Assembly: GCA_938044705.1 (NCBI GenBank)
Contig: CALIOL010000038.1
Span: forward strand, 1 to 34,833
Source: an uncultured Ilumatobacter sp.
GTDB lineage: Bacteria; Actinomycetota; Acidimicrobiia; Acidimicrobiales; Ilumatobacteraceae
Direction of reading: 5' to 3'
DNA length: 34,833 nucleotides
Shown: piece by piece, positions 1 to 8,783 of the stretch
Layout: each line of letters starts with the position of its first letter
How positions within the stretch are numbered: position 1 is the stretch's first letter
Notes under the pieces: generated by a model
What the model was told of the DNA's origin: nothing
What the model saw: only the letters and a program-made list of their open reading frames with translations
Database searches by the model: none
Made by a program: the position numbers and the translations under genes

Positions 1-881
1 AGGTGATGGCCGAGTGCGATCTGTGCCTGCCGTCCGATGGCGAGGCGCATGACGTCCGCCGTCACGAACGGGTTGCCATCTCGGTCGCCGCCGATCCAGG
101 AGCCCATGCTGACCGCTCGGGACGTGTCGATGCCGTCCGCGCCGAATCGTCCGAGCGCATGTTGTTCGAGGTCGGCGCCGAGCTGCGGGATCGTCTCGAA
201 CAGGCTGACCTCGTAGTACCGCAGTGCTTCGTTGATCTCGTCGCTCACGCGAAGCTTCGACAATCGCAAGATGGCGGTCTGCCACAGCGTGAGGATCTTT
301 GCATCGAGTTCCCGCACGATCTCCGCTCGGCGTCGGTCGTTCTCGCCGAGTCGGTCGTGGCGGTCCAGGAGGTCAGCGACGTCACCGAGGACGTCGAGGA
401 TCGTCTTGCGTCGGACCTCGGTCGGATGCGCGGTGATCACCGGGCTCACCTGAAGGTCGGCGAGCACGCTCCGGATGCGCTCCGACGACACGCCCGAGGC
501 TTCGAGTTCGTCGAACGTCGCCTCCAAGCTGCCCCGCTGTGCTCCGCTACCGACACTGAGGTGATGACGACGCCGTCGCTCGACGTGGAGGTCCTCGGCG
601 GTGTTGGCGAGCAGCGACAGCCAATCGAATGCTCGAATGACGTGGATGACTTCGTCGATGGGCTGGGTGCTCAGCGCTGCTTCCAACTCCTGTACTGAGC
701 TGGCACCGTCGCGGCGGCCGGCAACGGCAATCTTGCGTACCGATTCGACGAGGTCGAATGTTGCATCGCCCGCTTGATCTCGCACGACATCGCCGAGCAG
801 TCGTCCGAGGAGGCGGATGTCGTCGCCCAGCGCTTCGTATCCGGTGGTCGCAGCGGTGTTCTGAGGCTCGGTGGTCGTCAC
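1..881 (-). CDS. ppc: Phosphoenolpyruvate carboxylase, N-terminal part (runs off the window)
   Basis: This gene would convert phosphoenolpyruvate and bicarbonate to oxaloacetate, replenishing the TCA cycle in the cytoplasm. The minus strand reads through an N-terminal segment (GYEALGDDIRLLGRLLGD) into the family signature GSWIGGDRDGNP near positions 70-100, with RLAIGRQAQIALGHHL after it. About 293 residues are visible of a family that usually has about 900, and the catalytic C-terminal part lies beyond the left edge. I chose GTG at 879-881 because an in-frame stop lies a few codons upstream and the reading frame agrees with the family from there. No strong ribosome binding site precedes it. 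The family assignment is secure from the GGDRDGNP motif, but the exact start is less certain. Confidence 0.9.
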   Translation of the reverse strand, partial: MTTTEPQNTAATTGYEALGDDIRLLGRLLGDVVRDQAGDATFDLVESVRKIAVAGRRDGASSVQELEAALSTQPIDEVIHVIRAFDWLSLLANTAEDLHVERRRRHHLSVGSGAQRGSLEATFDELEASGVSSERIRSVLADLQVSPVITAHPTEVRRKTILDVLGDVADLLDRHDRLGENDRRRAEIVRELDAKILTLWQTAILRLSKLRVSDEINEALRYYEVSLFETIPQLGADLEQHALGRFGADGIDTSRAVSMGSWIGGDRDGNPFVTADVMRLAIGRQAQIALGHH

Positions 882-957
882 ACCCGTCAGTCAACACGAT
901 TCTTCGTGAGGTCGCATCGACATCTCGTGATGCGGCTGTGGCCGACCCGTGTGAACC

Positions 958-1503
958 TCAGCGGGGGAGTGTGAGCTCGAAGGTGTCGCCGCCGTAGCCG
1001 AACTGTTGGTCGCGGCCTTCGATGGTGACGGTCGTGACGTCGTCGGGGATCTCGATACCTGACTGTGACCTCGTGAAGGGCTGCTCGGACGCGTGATCGT
1101 GGGTGAGGATGCGCTCTCCGAACACCGTGCCGTCCGGGCCGACCACCCTCCACGCGTCGGCGTACCGCTCCGGTGTGTCGTAGGGGGACGACAGCGTGGC
1201 GGCGACGGTCCAGGTGGATCCGTCGAACGTGGCCTCTGCGCCGATCACGTCGGGAAACATCTGGATGTCATCAGCGTCGTCGGTGACAACCGGTTCCTCC
1301 GATTCGGCGGTTTCATCTGGTGCGCTCGACTCATCGGCGGGCGCTGCGGTGTCAGTGGGTGCGCCGTCGGTCGGCTGTGGCGTCGCAACGGTGTCGGCAG
1401 CAGCATCGATGGATGCAGGGTCAGCGGAATCCTGGGAGCTTGCGCAGGCGGTGACCAGGAATCCGGTGACCACGAGCGTTCCGATGGCACGGCGAACCAA
1501 CAT
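958..1503 (-). CDS. Putative lipoprotein with acidic Ser/Thr/Pro-rich linker
   Basis: The product is about 181 residues and is probably anchored outside the membrane as a lipoprotein. The N-terminus is MLVRR, then a hydrophobic stretch ending in a lipobox LVTAC with the modified Cys at about residue 20. A low-complexity linker rich in Ala, Asp, Thr, Pro and Glu follows (about residues 22-70). A compact C-terminal domain of about 100 residues contains FDGSTWTVAATLSSPYDTPERYADAWRVVGPDGTVFGER and looks like a beta-rich fold. A Met 11 codons further upstream (start at 1536) is also possible, but the shorter form gives a standard signal peptide. It sits between ppc on the same strand and the divergent glycogen genes. 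I do not recognise the C-terminal domain family and infer no function. Confidence 0.75.
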   Translation of the reverse strand: MLVRRAIGTLVVTGFLVTACASSQDSADPASIDAAADTVATPQPTDGAPTDTAAPADESSAPDETAESEEPVVTDDADDIQMFPDVIGAEATFDGSTWTVAATLSSPYDTPERYADAWRVVGPDGTVFGERILTHDHASEQPFTRSQSGIEIPDDVTTVTIEGRDQQFGYGGDTFELTLPR

Positions 1504-1634
1504 CTGCCAGAACGTACCCGAGCGGGATCGCCACATGGCGTCGGGGAGCGTGCGATTCGCTTCCGAGACGCGAGCGGCAGCTTCGCTCCACCGAAGACCC
1601 TCGCGACCGTCGGCCTCCGCGCCATGATGGTGTC

Positions 1635-3017
1635 ATGCGCGTGCTCTTCGCCACGGCCGAACTCTCGCCGATCGCAACGGTCGGCGGGCTCGCCGCCGCA
1701 GCAGCTGGATTGGGCAGTGAGCTCCGCCGCGGCGGCGTCGACGTCGACCTGGTCATGCCCGATTACGGAGGCATCGCACTCGTTGATGAAGTCACTTTCG
1801 AACTCGAGGTTCCCGACTGGGTCGGTGCAGCGACGGTGCGCCGCGGTCGCCACTCTGGCGTCGGGGCGCTGACGTTGGTCTCGGTGCCCGGTATGGCGCG
1901 AGAGCATCCGTATCTGCAACCGGACGGGGAGGGATGGCCCGACAACAGCGAGCGTTTCTTCCGATTCGCTCGGGCTGTTGCAGCGCTTGTCGAACGTGAC
2001 GAGCCTGACGTGTTGCATCTCAACGACTGGCACACGGGAGCAGCGCTTGCCGCACTCGAGAATCCGCCGCCGACCGTTGTGTCGATCCACAACCTCGCGT
2101 ACCAAGGGGTCGCAGATGGATCGTGGCTCGACGTCATCGGTCTGAACAGCCGCCACTACGAGTGGTGGGGAGACACGAACCCGTTGACGGGAGCGCTCGC
2201 ACTCGCCGACCGGGTGGTCGCGGTTTCCCCGCACTATGCGACGGAGATCCAGACGGTCGAGGATGGGTTCGGTCTCGATAGGCCGCTGCGCGATCGCGGA
2301 GATGCACTCGTCGGGATCCTCAACGGCATCGACACCGATGTGTGGAACCCCGAGACCGACCCGCATCTCCCGGTGAACTTCTCGCGGGACGACATCGCTG
2401 GCAAGGTGGCCTGCCGAGCCGCGCTTGCACAGCGCGTCGGGTTCGACGACGACGAGATTCCGCTCGCAACGGTGGTGACTCGCCTCACGGAGCAAAAAGG
2501 GATCGACCTCCTGGTTCCGTTGATTCCGCTGCTCGAGCAAGTACCGATGCGCCTCGCAGTACTCGGCTCGGGCGACGCCGTTCTGTCTGCTCGCCTCCAC
2601 GACCTCGCCGACAGCCACGCGGAACACTTCGCGTTCGTCGAGGGGTACGACGAAGCGCTGTCACACCTCATGTTCGGTGGCGCGGACCTGTTCGTGATGC
2701 CGAGTCGTTTCGAGCCGTGCGGTCTGACGCAGATGCAGGCAATGCGGTACGGCGCAGTTCCTGTCGTCACCGCGGTCGGTGGGTTGGTCGACACGGTGCC
2801 CGACGCCGACACGAACCCGCGAGGTTTAGGGTTCGTCGCGGATTCGGTGAGCCCTGAGTACCTGCTCGCAGCGATGTTCCGGGCGGCGAGAGCCGTCACC
2901 AAGAAGCGCAACGCCACTGCGCTGCGCAGACGCATGATGGCGATCGATTGGTCGTGGACGAAGCCTGCGGAGCGTTACCGCGAGATGTACGCAAGCCTGC
3001 GCGAGACAGAAACCTGA
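1635..3017 (+). CDS. glgA: Glycogen synthase, GT5 family
   Basis: This enzyme would transfer glucose from ADP-glucose to the end of an alpha-1,4-glucan in the cytoplasm. The 460-residue length is close to bacterial GlgA. The N-terminal Rossmann half starts MRVLFATAELSPIATVGGL, followed by NDWHTGAALAAL and SIHNLAYQG. The C-terminal half has LTEQKGIDLL and PSRFEPCGLTQMQAMRYG, which contains the conserved E-x7-type donor-site signature. Oddly, the usual K-x-G-G-L motif reads T-V-G-G-L, so the lysine at position 15 that contacts ADP-glucose is Thr. glgC starts 57 bp downstream on the same strand, so the two probably form a glycogen operon. Family assignment is firm. The substrate range is less certain because of the lysine change. 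Confidence 0.9.
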   Translation: MRVLFATAELSPIATVGGLAAAAAGLGSELRRGGVDVDLVMPDYGGIALVDEVTFELEVPDWVGAATVRRGRHSGVGALTLVSVPGMAREHPYLQPDGEGWPDNSERFFRFARAVAALVERDEPDVLHLNDWHTGAALAALENPPPTVVSIHNLAYQGVADGSWLDVIGLNSRHYEWWGDTNPLTGALALADRVVAVSPHYATEIQTVEDGFGLDRPLRDRGDALVGILNGIDTDVWNPETDPHLPVNFSRDDIAGKVACRAALAQRVGFDDDEIPLATVVTRLTEQKGIDLLVPLIPLLEQVPMRLAVLGSGDAVLSARLHDLADSHAEHFAFVEGYDEALSHLMFGGADLFVMPSRFEPCGLTQMQAMRYGAVPVVTAVGGLVDTVPDADTNPRGLGFVADSVSPEYLLAAMFRAARAVTKKRNATALRRRMMAIDWSWTKPAERYREMYASLRETET

Positions 3018-3074
3018 CCGAACCGGGTCGCTGTTTCGTACACGACTGACTCGGAGGAGGTACGGTCGTCGCCG

Positions 3075-4298
3075 ATGACCGCAGACCCGAAAGTGCTCGT
3101 GATCGTCCTCGCAGGTGGTGAGGGGAACAGACTGCAGCCACTCACGAGTGACCGGGCGAAACCAGCAGTGCCGTTCGCCGGCACGTATCGCATGATCGAC
3201 TTCGCCCTTTCGAACTTCGCGAACGCTGGCTATCGCAAGATCGTGGTGCTCACGCAGTACAAGAGCCACAGTCTCGATCGGCACATCACGCAGACGTGGA
3301 GGTTCTCCGCGATGCTCGACGACTACGTGACCCCCGTGCCGGCGCAGATGCGCCGCGGCCCGTATTGGTTCCAGGGATCTGCCGACGCGATTTATCAGAA
3401 CCTGAACCTCATTCACGACGAGAAGCCGGACATCGTGTGCGTGTTCGGTGCCGACCACATCTACCGGATGGACCCTCGCCAGATGGTGGAGGAGCACATT
3501 GCCAACAACGCCGGTGTAACCGTCGCTGCGATCCCGGTCCCGAAACACGAGGCAACCGAGTTCGGAGTCATCGAGTCCGACGAAGAAGGAAAGATCGTCG
3601 ACTTCCACGAGAAGTCGGACTCGCCGCCGACGATGCCGGGCGATGACACCCGCTGCCTGGCCAGCATGGGCAACTACGTCTTCAACACCGACACTCTCAT
3701 CGACATCGTGACGCCGGACGAGAACCAGTACACCGACCTCGGTGGCGACGTGATTCCTGCGCTCACCGCTGCAGGAGACGCTCGTGTGTACGACTTCTCC
3801 ACGAATGTGATTCCCGGTCAGGACAGCCGCGAGCGTGGCTACTGGCGCGATGTCGGAACACTCGACGCGTTCTACCACGCCAACATGGACCTGATCACGG
3901 CCGTGCCGGTCTTCAACCTCTACAACGAGAAATGGCCGGTGTTCACGAGCCGTAAGGCGCTGCCGCCGGCCAAGGTGTCACGAGGCCGAGGCGGGGAGCC
4001 GCCGTTCGTCGACGACAGTCTCCTGTGTCAGGGCTCGATTCTCAGTGGAGGCCACGTCGAACGATCGATCATCGGTCCCGGCTGCTTCGTCGATCACGAT
4101 GCGCACGTGACGGATTCGATCTTGTTCCCGGGGGTGCGCGTCGAGGCAGGTGCCCGGCTGCATCGTTGCATCATCGACAAGAACGTCGTGGTGCCACCGT
4201 GGACGCGAATCGGGCTCGAACCCGAGCAGGATCGCGAGCGCTACACGGTGAGTGACGAAGGCATCGTCGTGCTGCCCAAGGACTACAAGTTCGACTAG
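3075..4298 (+). CDS. glgC: Glucose-1-phosphate adenylyltransferase (ADP-glucose pyrophosphorylase)
   Basis: The enzyme makes ADP-glucose from glucose-1-phosphate and ATP, the committed and normally allosteric step of bacterial glycogen synthesis. The 407 residues match the family's usual length. The nucleotide-binding loop reads LAGGEGNRLQPLT with AKPAVPFAG (about residues 12-36), followed by YRMIDFALSN and QYKSHSLDRH. The middle carries FGADHIYRMD and the glucose-1-phosphate region ASMGNYVFNTD. The C-terminal left-handed beta-helix is visible as hexapeptide-like repeats around GSILSGGHVERSIIGPG. The gene follows glgA and feeds it substrate. An AG-rich segment (GGAGGAGG) lies about 15-20 bases upstream of the ATG, rather far for a ribosome site. 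Confidence 0.95.
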   Translation: MTADPKVLVIVLAGGEGNRLQPLTSDRAKPAVPFAGTYRMIDFALSNFANAGYRKIVVLTQYKSHSLDRHITQTWRFSAMLDDYVTPVPAQMRRGPYWFQGSADAIYQNLNLIHDEKPDIVCVFGADHIYRMDPRQMVEEHIANNAGVTVAAIPVPKHEATEFGVIESDEEGKIVDFHEKSDSPPTMPGDDTRCLASMGNYVFNTDTLIDIVTPDENQYTDLGGDVIPALTAAGDARVYDFSTNVIPGQDSRERGYWRDVGTLDAFYHANMDLITAVPVFNLYNEKWPVFTSRKALPPAKVSRGRGGEPPFVDDSLLCQGSILSGGHVERSIIGPGCFVDHDAHVTDSILFPGVRVEAGARLHRCIIDKNVVVPPWTRIGLEPEQDRERYTVSDEGIVVLPKDYKFD

Positions 4299-4320
4299 CG
4301 AGTTGCGGTGGGCCGAGCGC

Positions 4321-5292
4321 TCACTGGCTCAGGGCCCAATACATGATGCCCGTCGTTGTGTCGGCGGCGTGTCCGTTGGCGTTGCGCTCGGGAACGATCG
4401 GATACTGACCGCCGTAGGCGATGACGACCACGATGTCGCCGGGCCGCCAGAGCCCCTCGGCTGACACCCGGTTGTACATGGTCTGAAACTCTTGGAGCCA
4501 GCCCGCCTGGGGCTGGCCGGGAAGGCGGCTCGCCAACCAGACGAACTTCTGGTTCGTCTGACGAGCGATCCGCATCGCTCGGAAGAAGCCGTCCTCGTAT
4601 TCGACGCCGTTGCAGACGTCGTGTGGGCATTCGACGAAGATCCCGTCGCCTTCGAACACCGCCCGCTCAGCGCTCGACCCGGCTGGGATCGGCGGGTACT
4701 GGCGGACGATATCCGTGTAGAAGTTCTGGGGCTGCCACCCGGTGAACACGTTGGTGTACTTGTCGTCCCCGGCGCCGTACGAGGCCCGGTCGACTGCCAC
4801 CCGTGCGGCGGCGATCGTGTCGCCGTCCCATCGGCTCGGTTCGGAGGTGTAGAACGTCAGCGCTTCTCGCTCGAAGTCGATACGTGGATCGATCCGTTCG
4901 ACGTAGTCGTAGGTCTCGACGAAGAACGACGATCCTCGGAAGTCCGACTCGGTGATCAACTGACGGGTGTCGACCTTGTTGGTCACTCGTGCGATCTCGT
5001 CGCCGGAGATCGCAGCGTTGTTGCCCCAGAGTCCGTCGAGGTTCTGGCGGACGAACGACCACTGGCTGTCGAGCGAGCTGTTGTTGGCGAGTGCATTCGT
5101 GCCGTGGAAGGCCATGAAGACCCGAGGGCGGTCCGGCGTCAGATCGACCGGTGGCGAGATTCGCTCAGCAGTTCTGGTTGCGTCCGCGGCGCTGTCGACC
5201 ATGCCTCCGTTGGCTGAGGCCGACACGACCACCGAGGTGGTGCCAGCGCTCGCTACGGCGAGCAACGAGAGGAGGAAGGTTCTAGCGCGCAC
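4321..5292 (-). CDS. Unrecognised secreted protein
   Basis: The product has 323 residues. It begins with a signal peptide (MRARTFLLSLLAVASAGTTSVVVSASA) with likely cleavage near residues 27-29, so it is exported and not lipid-modified. The mature part is about 290 residues. Motifs that may help a search are FMAFHGTNAL, SSFFVETYDYVERIDPR, GDGIFVECPHDVCNGVEY and GDIVVVIAYGGQYP, with two Cys in the ECPHDVC segment that could form a disulfide. The regular alternation of hydrophobic strands (VWLASRLPG, IVVVIAYGG) would fit an alpha/beta barrel, but that is a guess. It converges with glgC 22 bp away. I do not recognise the family and assign no function. Confidence 0.8.
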   Translation of the reverse strand: MRARTFLLSLLAVASAGTTSVVVSASANGGMVDSAADATRTAERISPPVDLTPDRPRVFMAFHGTNALANNSSLDSQWSFVRQNLDGLWGNNAAISGDEIARVTNKVDTRQLITESDFRGSSFFVETYDYVERIDPRIDFEREALTFYTSEPSRWDGDTIAAARVAVDRASYGAGDDKYTNVFTGWQPQNFYTDIVRQYPPIPAGSSAERAVFEGDGIFVECPHDVCNGVEYEDGFFRAMRIARQTNQKFVWLASRLPGQPQAGWLQEFQTMYNRVSAEGLWRPGDIVVVIAYGGQYPIVPERNANGHAADTTTGIMYWALSQ

Positions 5293-5409
5293 AGTGAGTC
5301 ATCGGTCGGTCAGGCGTGACGGTTGAGCAGAATCCGACGCGCGCTGAACGTAACACCGGTCCGTCGGCGTGCTCGTTCACCTCACAGCGTCTTCGGTTGG
5401 CGGGTGTGA

Positions 5410-6372
5410 TCAGGTCCCTGCGAGCCGTGCGACGACAGGAGCGAAAGCGTCGAGTTCCGCTGCGCCGACGATCACGTAGCTGAAACCGAACGCCTCTCGC
5501 CGCGCCACGAGTGTCTCGCAGATCTGGTCGACGTTGCCGATCAGCGCGAACGGCGACTCAGTGATCATCTGCTCGTCGACCCCGATCAACCCTGCCATCG
5601 CCGAGACTTGCCCGTCGCGATCGTCGGTGACGGACACGAAGAACGTGCGAACGTTCATCTCGATGTGATCCAGACGGCCTGCCGCCCGAGCGGCGTCCGC
5701 GACGATCGCGACCTTGTCGACGACTGCGTCGCGGGTCATCGTTGCGATCGCCTCCGGCCCGATCACGCCAGCGTGCAGCGTGCCGTTGACGCCGACGATG
5801 TCCGCCTCGCGTGCGGCGATTCCGAGCACGCGTGGCCCACCCCCGCCGATGATCACCGGCGGATGCGGTGCCTGCAGCGGTTTGGGAAAGCCGTCGTGGT
5901 TGCGGATCGTGTAGTGCTCGCCCTCGAAGGAGAACGGTGTTGCACCCATCACTCCTTTGATGACCTCGAGGCCTTCGACGAACCGGTCGATCCGCACGCC
6001 CGCTCGGTCGTAGGTCATCCCGGCCTGTTCGTAGTCGGCGATCATCCAGCCGGCGCCCAGACCGATCTCGACGCGACCATCCGAAAGGACGTCCATCGTC
6101 GCCAGCTCCTTGGCGAGAACGAGTGGGTGCTTGTAGTCGTTGTCGAACACGAGCGCGCTCGCTCGCAGCGTGGTGGTAGCGGACAGCACCGCCTGTAGTG
6201 CCGGGACGGGAGCGAACTGCGCGTCGAAGTGGTCCGGCATCGTCGCGACGTCATATCCGTGTCCCTCGATGCGTCTGGCCTGCTCCACCCACCCAGCTCC
6301 GGAGTCGGACTTCTGGAGTTGCACGCCGAAGCGAAACGGCTTGATGGGAAAAGGACTGATCTGTTCGGTCAT
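5410..6372 (-). CDS. LLM-class F420/FMN-dependent oxidoreductase
   Basis: This is a luciferase-like monooxygenase fold enzyme of about 320 residues that would use coenzyme F420 (or FMN) for hydride transfer on an unknown substrate. Sequence signs are RFGVQLQ at the N-terminus, YDVATMPDHF, the characteristic GLGAGWMIADYEQAG, and PVIIGGGGPRVLGIAAREADIVG, the phosphate/cofactor loop of this family. It most resembles actinobacterial F420-dependent enzymes of the MSMEG_2516 type, recalled rather than searched. The ATG at 6370-6372 starts the recognisable domain. The open frame continues further upstream, but that part overlaps the divergent penicillin-binding protein and is not coding. The natural substrate cannot be read from the sequence. 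Confidence 0.88.
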   Translation of the reverse strand: MTEQISPFPIKPFRFGVQLQKSDSGAGWVEQARRIEGHGYDVATMPDHFDAQFAPVPALQAVLSATTTLRASALVFDNDYKHPLVLAKELATMDVLSDGRVEIGLGAGWMIADYEQAGMTYDRAGVRIDRFVEGLEVIKGVMGATPFSFEGEHYTIRNHDGFPKPLQAPHPPVIIGGGGPRVLGIAAREADIVGVNGTLHAGVIGPEAIATMTRDAVVDKVAIVADAARAAGRLDHIEMNVRTFFVSVTDDRDGQVSAMAGLIGVDEQMITESPFALIGNVDQICETLVARREAFGFSYVIVGAAELDAFAPVVARLAGT

Positions 6373-6486
6373 CACACTCGACCGTAGGCGGCCGGATGTC
6401 CCTCGGACGTGATCAGATTCGTGAAGAGAAGATGCATTGGGCATGACGCCACAGGGCCCTCGGCCAGCACTAACTTGAGATGCGCT

Positions 6487-8736
6487 GTGCAACGTTTGTA
6501 TTGGATTCCACGCCTGCTGCTCGTCGTCGCGAGCGGCGCACTGTTGATCGTTGCGATCGTGGTGGCTGTGGCACCGAGGGTCTGGTCGGCAGCCAACGCC
6601 CACAGCGAGGACCCAGTCGTTCTTCCTGAATTCGAGTCGCTCGCGCAACGCACCTACGTCTACGACGCGAACGGCAACGAGATCGCTGTCTACGAACTCG
6701 AGAATTCCCAGCCGATCAAGTACGCCGACATCCCCGACACCGTGGTCCAGGCGTTCCTCATCGTCGAGGACAAGGAGTTCTTCAACCACGAGGGCGTGAA
6801 CGTTCGCAGTCTCTTCCGCGCGACGCTGTCGAACTTTGCGTCCGACGCTCCGCAGCAAGGTGCGTCGACGATCACCATGCAGGTCGTCAAGAACGACTTC
6901 CTCGCAGGCCTCGAGCGAGATGGCCGGTACAAGCTCCTCCAGATCCAGTATGCGAAGCGCCTGGAGAAGGAGATGCCGAAAGAAGAGATCATGGAGCGGT
7001 ACTTGAACACCGTCTTCTTCGGGAACAACGCGTACGGCATCCAGGCGGCTGCAGAGACCTACTTCGGCAAGACCGCTGCCGACCTCGACTTCATCGAGGC
7101 CTCGTTCCTCGCAGGGCTCGTCCGCTCGCCGTCCGGTTTCGACCCCATCAACGAACCGGAACGCAGCAGAGCCCGATGGATCCAGGTGCTCGACCGCCTC
7201 GTCACCGAAGAGATCATCACCGAAGACGAAGCGGACTACCTCGACGGTCCGGGCTTCACGCTGCCGGAGCGGGTTCGGGTGATTCCAGGGCGTGAGTATT
7301 CCAGGAGCTACTTCACCGAGGCATTGCGCGACTACCTCCTCAACACGTCGGACATCCTGGGCGACACCTACGAGCAGCGATACAACCAACTCTTCCGCGG
7401 TGGCTTGAGAATCCACACCACGCTCGATCAAGACATGCAGTTCGCCGCCGAACGAGCCCGAGACGAGTTGCCAGCGACGAACGAAGGTTTCGACGCAGCA
7501 ATCGTTTCACTGGATTCTCAGTCCGGAGCGATCCGGGTCATGGTCGGTGGGCGCGGGTTCGAAGCGGGCGAACGCGAGCTCAACATGGCGCTGAGCCCTC
7601 GCCAGACCGGATCGAGCATCAAGTACTTCATTCTGGCCGCAGCGATTCAGGCGGGCGCTCAAGCTGGCGACATCATCGATGGAACACGAGGATGCGCACT
7701 TCCGAGCGGCGACCCCAGCGAACCGATCTTCCAGATCAACGGCGGCATCGCGGGCCGCGTCGGCGACCTCCGTTACATCACATCGAGCTCGGTGAACTGT
7801 GGCTTTGCTCGTCTGTCGCAGATCGTCGGTCTGAATCGTGTGGTCGACACGACCTACCGCATGGCGTCGTCGCCGTACCTGTACAAGGGGCAGCCAGCAG
7901 AGGAACGCGAGCCGGTGCAGCCGTTTGCCAGTTTCGCCACCGGGGCGAACGAGATGAGCGTGCTGGACATGGCGGCCGGTATCCAGACTCTCGCCAACGA
8001 AGGCACCCATCACGAGCCGTATTACGTCGAGTTCATCGACGATGCCGAGAACAACCGGATCTACACGCACTTCGACCCGGGCACGCAGGCCCTCGACCGC
8101 GACGTGGCCCTGGAGACCGTGGACATCATGAAGGGTGTCATCACGGGCGGCACGGCTCGCCGCGAAGGGCCACTCGCCGACAACCGGCCGGCGTTCGGCA
8201 AGACCGGTACCCAGCAGGACAATACAAATGCGTGGTTCGTGGGTGGCACGAAGCAGCTGTCGACGGCGGTGTGGGTGGGCGACCCTGATGCGTACACCGA
8301 GATGATCGGCATCGATGGGTTCGAGTTCCCGAAGATCCAGGGCGGTACCTACCCGGCCCGAATCTGGAACAGCTTCATGGAACCGGCCCATGCGTTCCTG
8401 CCGATCGAGGACTGGGACGACCCGGCCCCACCAGAGCGAGCCAATGCCCGACTGGTATTGCCTGGCAACGAGTGCGAGCGGGTCCTCGTGGGCGTCACCG
8501 GTGGCGAGCCGATCCTGCCCGACCCGGCTGAAGCAGCGCCGGTCGCTGCCGAGGAATTCCAGACCGAACCGGTGCCCGAAGAGCCTGCTGAGACCGTCCC
8601 GGTCCAAACCACGCCGATCGTCGAGATCTTCAACAACGTCCAGCTCGGAACGACGATCGCTCCCGACAATCTCGATCCGCTCCATCCTTTGCCGTCCGTT
8701 GCGCTCGGCCGCAACGTCGGCCCGTGCAGCGGGTGA
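6487..8736 (+). CDS. Class A penicillin-binding protein (transglycosylase/transpeptidase)
   Basis: This bifunctional peptidoglycan synthase polymerises glycan strands and cross-links stem peptides outside the membrane. From the GTG at 6487 it has 749 residues. A membrane anchor (LLLVVASGALLIVAIVVAV) lies at the start. The GT51 glycosyltransferase domain has EDKEFFNHEG (Glu94), GASTITMQ, YAKRLEKEM and KEEIMERYLN. The transpeptidase domain has the SxxK motif SSIK (Ser376), SVN (about 435-437) and KTG (572-574), so all catalytic motifs are present. The tail is Pro/Glu/Thr-rich. In-frame GTG codons at 6409 and 6421 are alternative starts. I prefer 6487 because the anchor begins at once and a GAGA sequence lies about 8-10 bases upstream. 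It is divergent from the oxidoreductase gene. Confidence 0.92.
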   Translation: MQRLYWIPRLLLVVASGALLIVAIVVAVAPRVWSAANAHSEDPVVLPEFESLAQRTYVYDANGNEIAVYELENSQPIKYADIPDTVVQAFLIVEDKEFFNHEGVNVRSLFRATLSNFASDAPQQGASTITMQVVKNDFLAGLERDGRYKLLQIQYAKRLEKEMPKEEIMERYLNTVFFGNNAYGIQAAAETYFGKTAADLDFIEASFLAGLVRSPSGFDPINEPERSRARWIQVLDRLVTEEIITEDEADYLDGPGFTLPERVRVIPGREYSRSYFTEALRDYLLNTSDILGDTYEQRYNQLFRGGLRIHTTLDQDMQFAAERARDELPATNEGFDAAIVSLDSQSGAIRVMVGGRGFEAGERELNMALSPRQTGSSIKYFILAAAIQAGAQAGDIIDGTRGCALPSGDPSEPIFQINGGIAGRVGDLRYITSSSVNCGFARLSQIVGLNRVVDTTYRMASSPYLYKGQPAEEREPVQPFASFATGANEMSVLDMAAGIQTLANEGTHHEPYYVEFIDDAENNRIYTHFDPGTQALDRDVALETVDIMKGVITGGTARREGPLADNRPAFGKTGTQQDNTNAWFVGGTKQLSTAVWVGDPDAYTEMIGIDGFEFPKIQGGTYPARIWNSFMEPAHAFLPIEDWDDPAPPERANARLVLPGNECERVLVGVTGGEPILPDPAEAAPVAAEEFQTEPVPEEPAETVPVQTTPIVEIFNNVQLGTTIAPDNLDPLHPLPSVALGRNVGPCSG

Positions 8737-8783
8737 GATCGCAGTGGCGTGGCGCGCGGCGTGGCGTGCAATGATCGGTGACG

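Noticed and set aside
3-698. Open plus-strand frame of 231 codons
   Set aside because: It is the complement of ppc, whose minus-strand frame carries the GGDRDGNP signature.
4299-4320. Shared terminator between glgC and the convergent secreted-protein gene
   Set aside because: GGGCC/GGCCC words can pair, but there is no T-run on either side and the stem would include the stop region of the opposite gene.
6373-7431. Long upstream extension of the oxidoreductase frame on the minus strand
   Set aside because: It lies opposite the penicillin-binding protein, whose motifs are certain. The oxidoreductase domain begins at the ATG at 6372.
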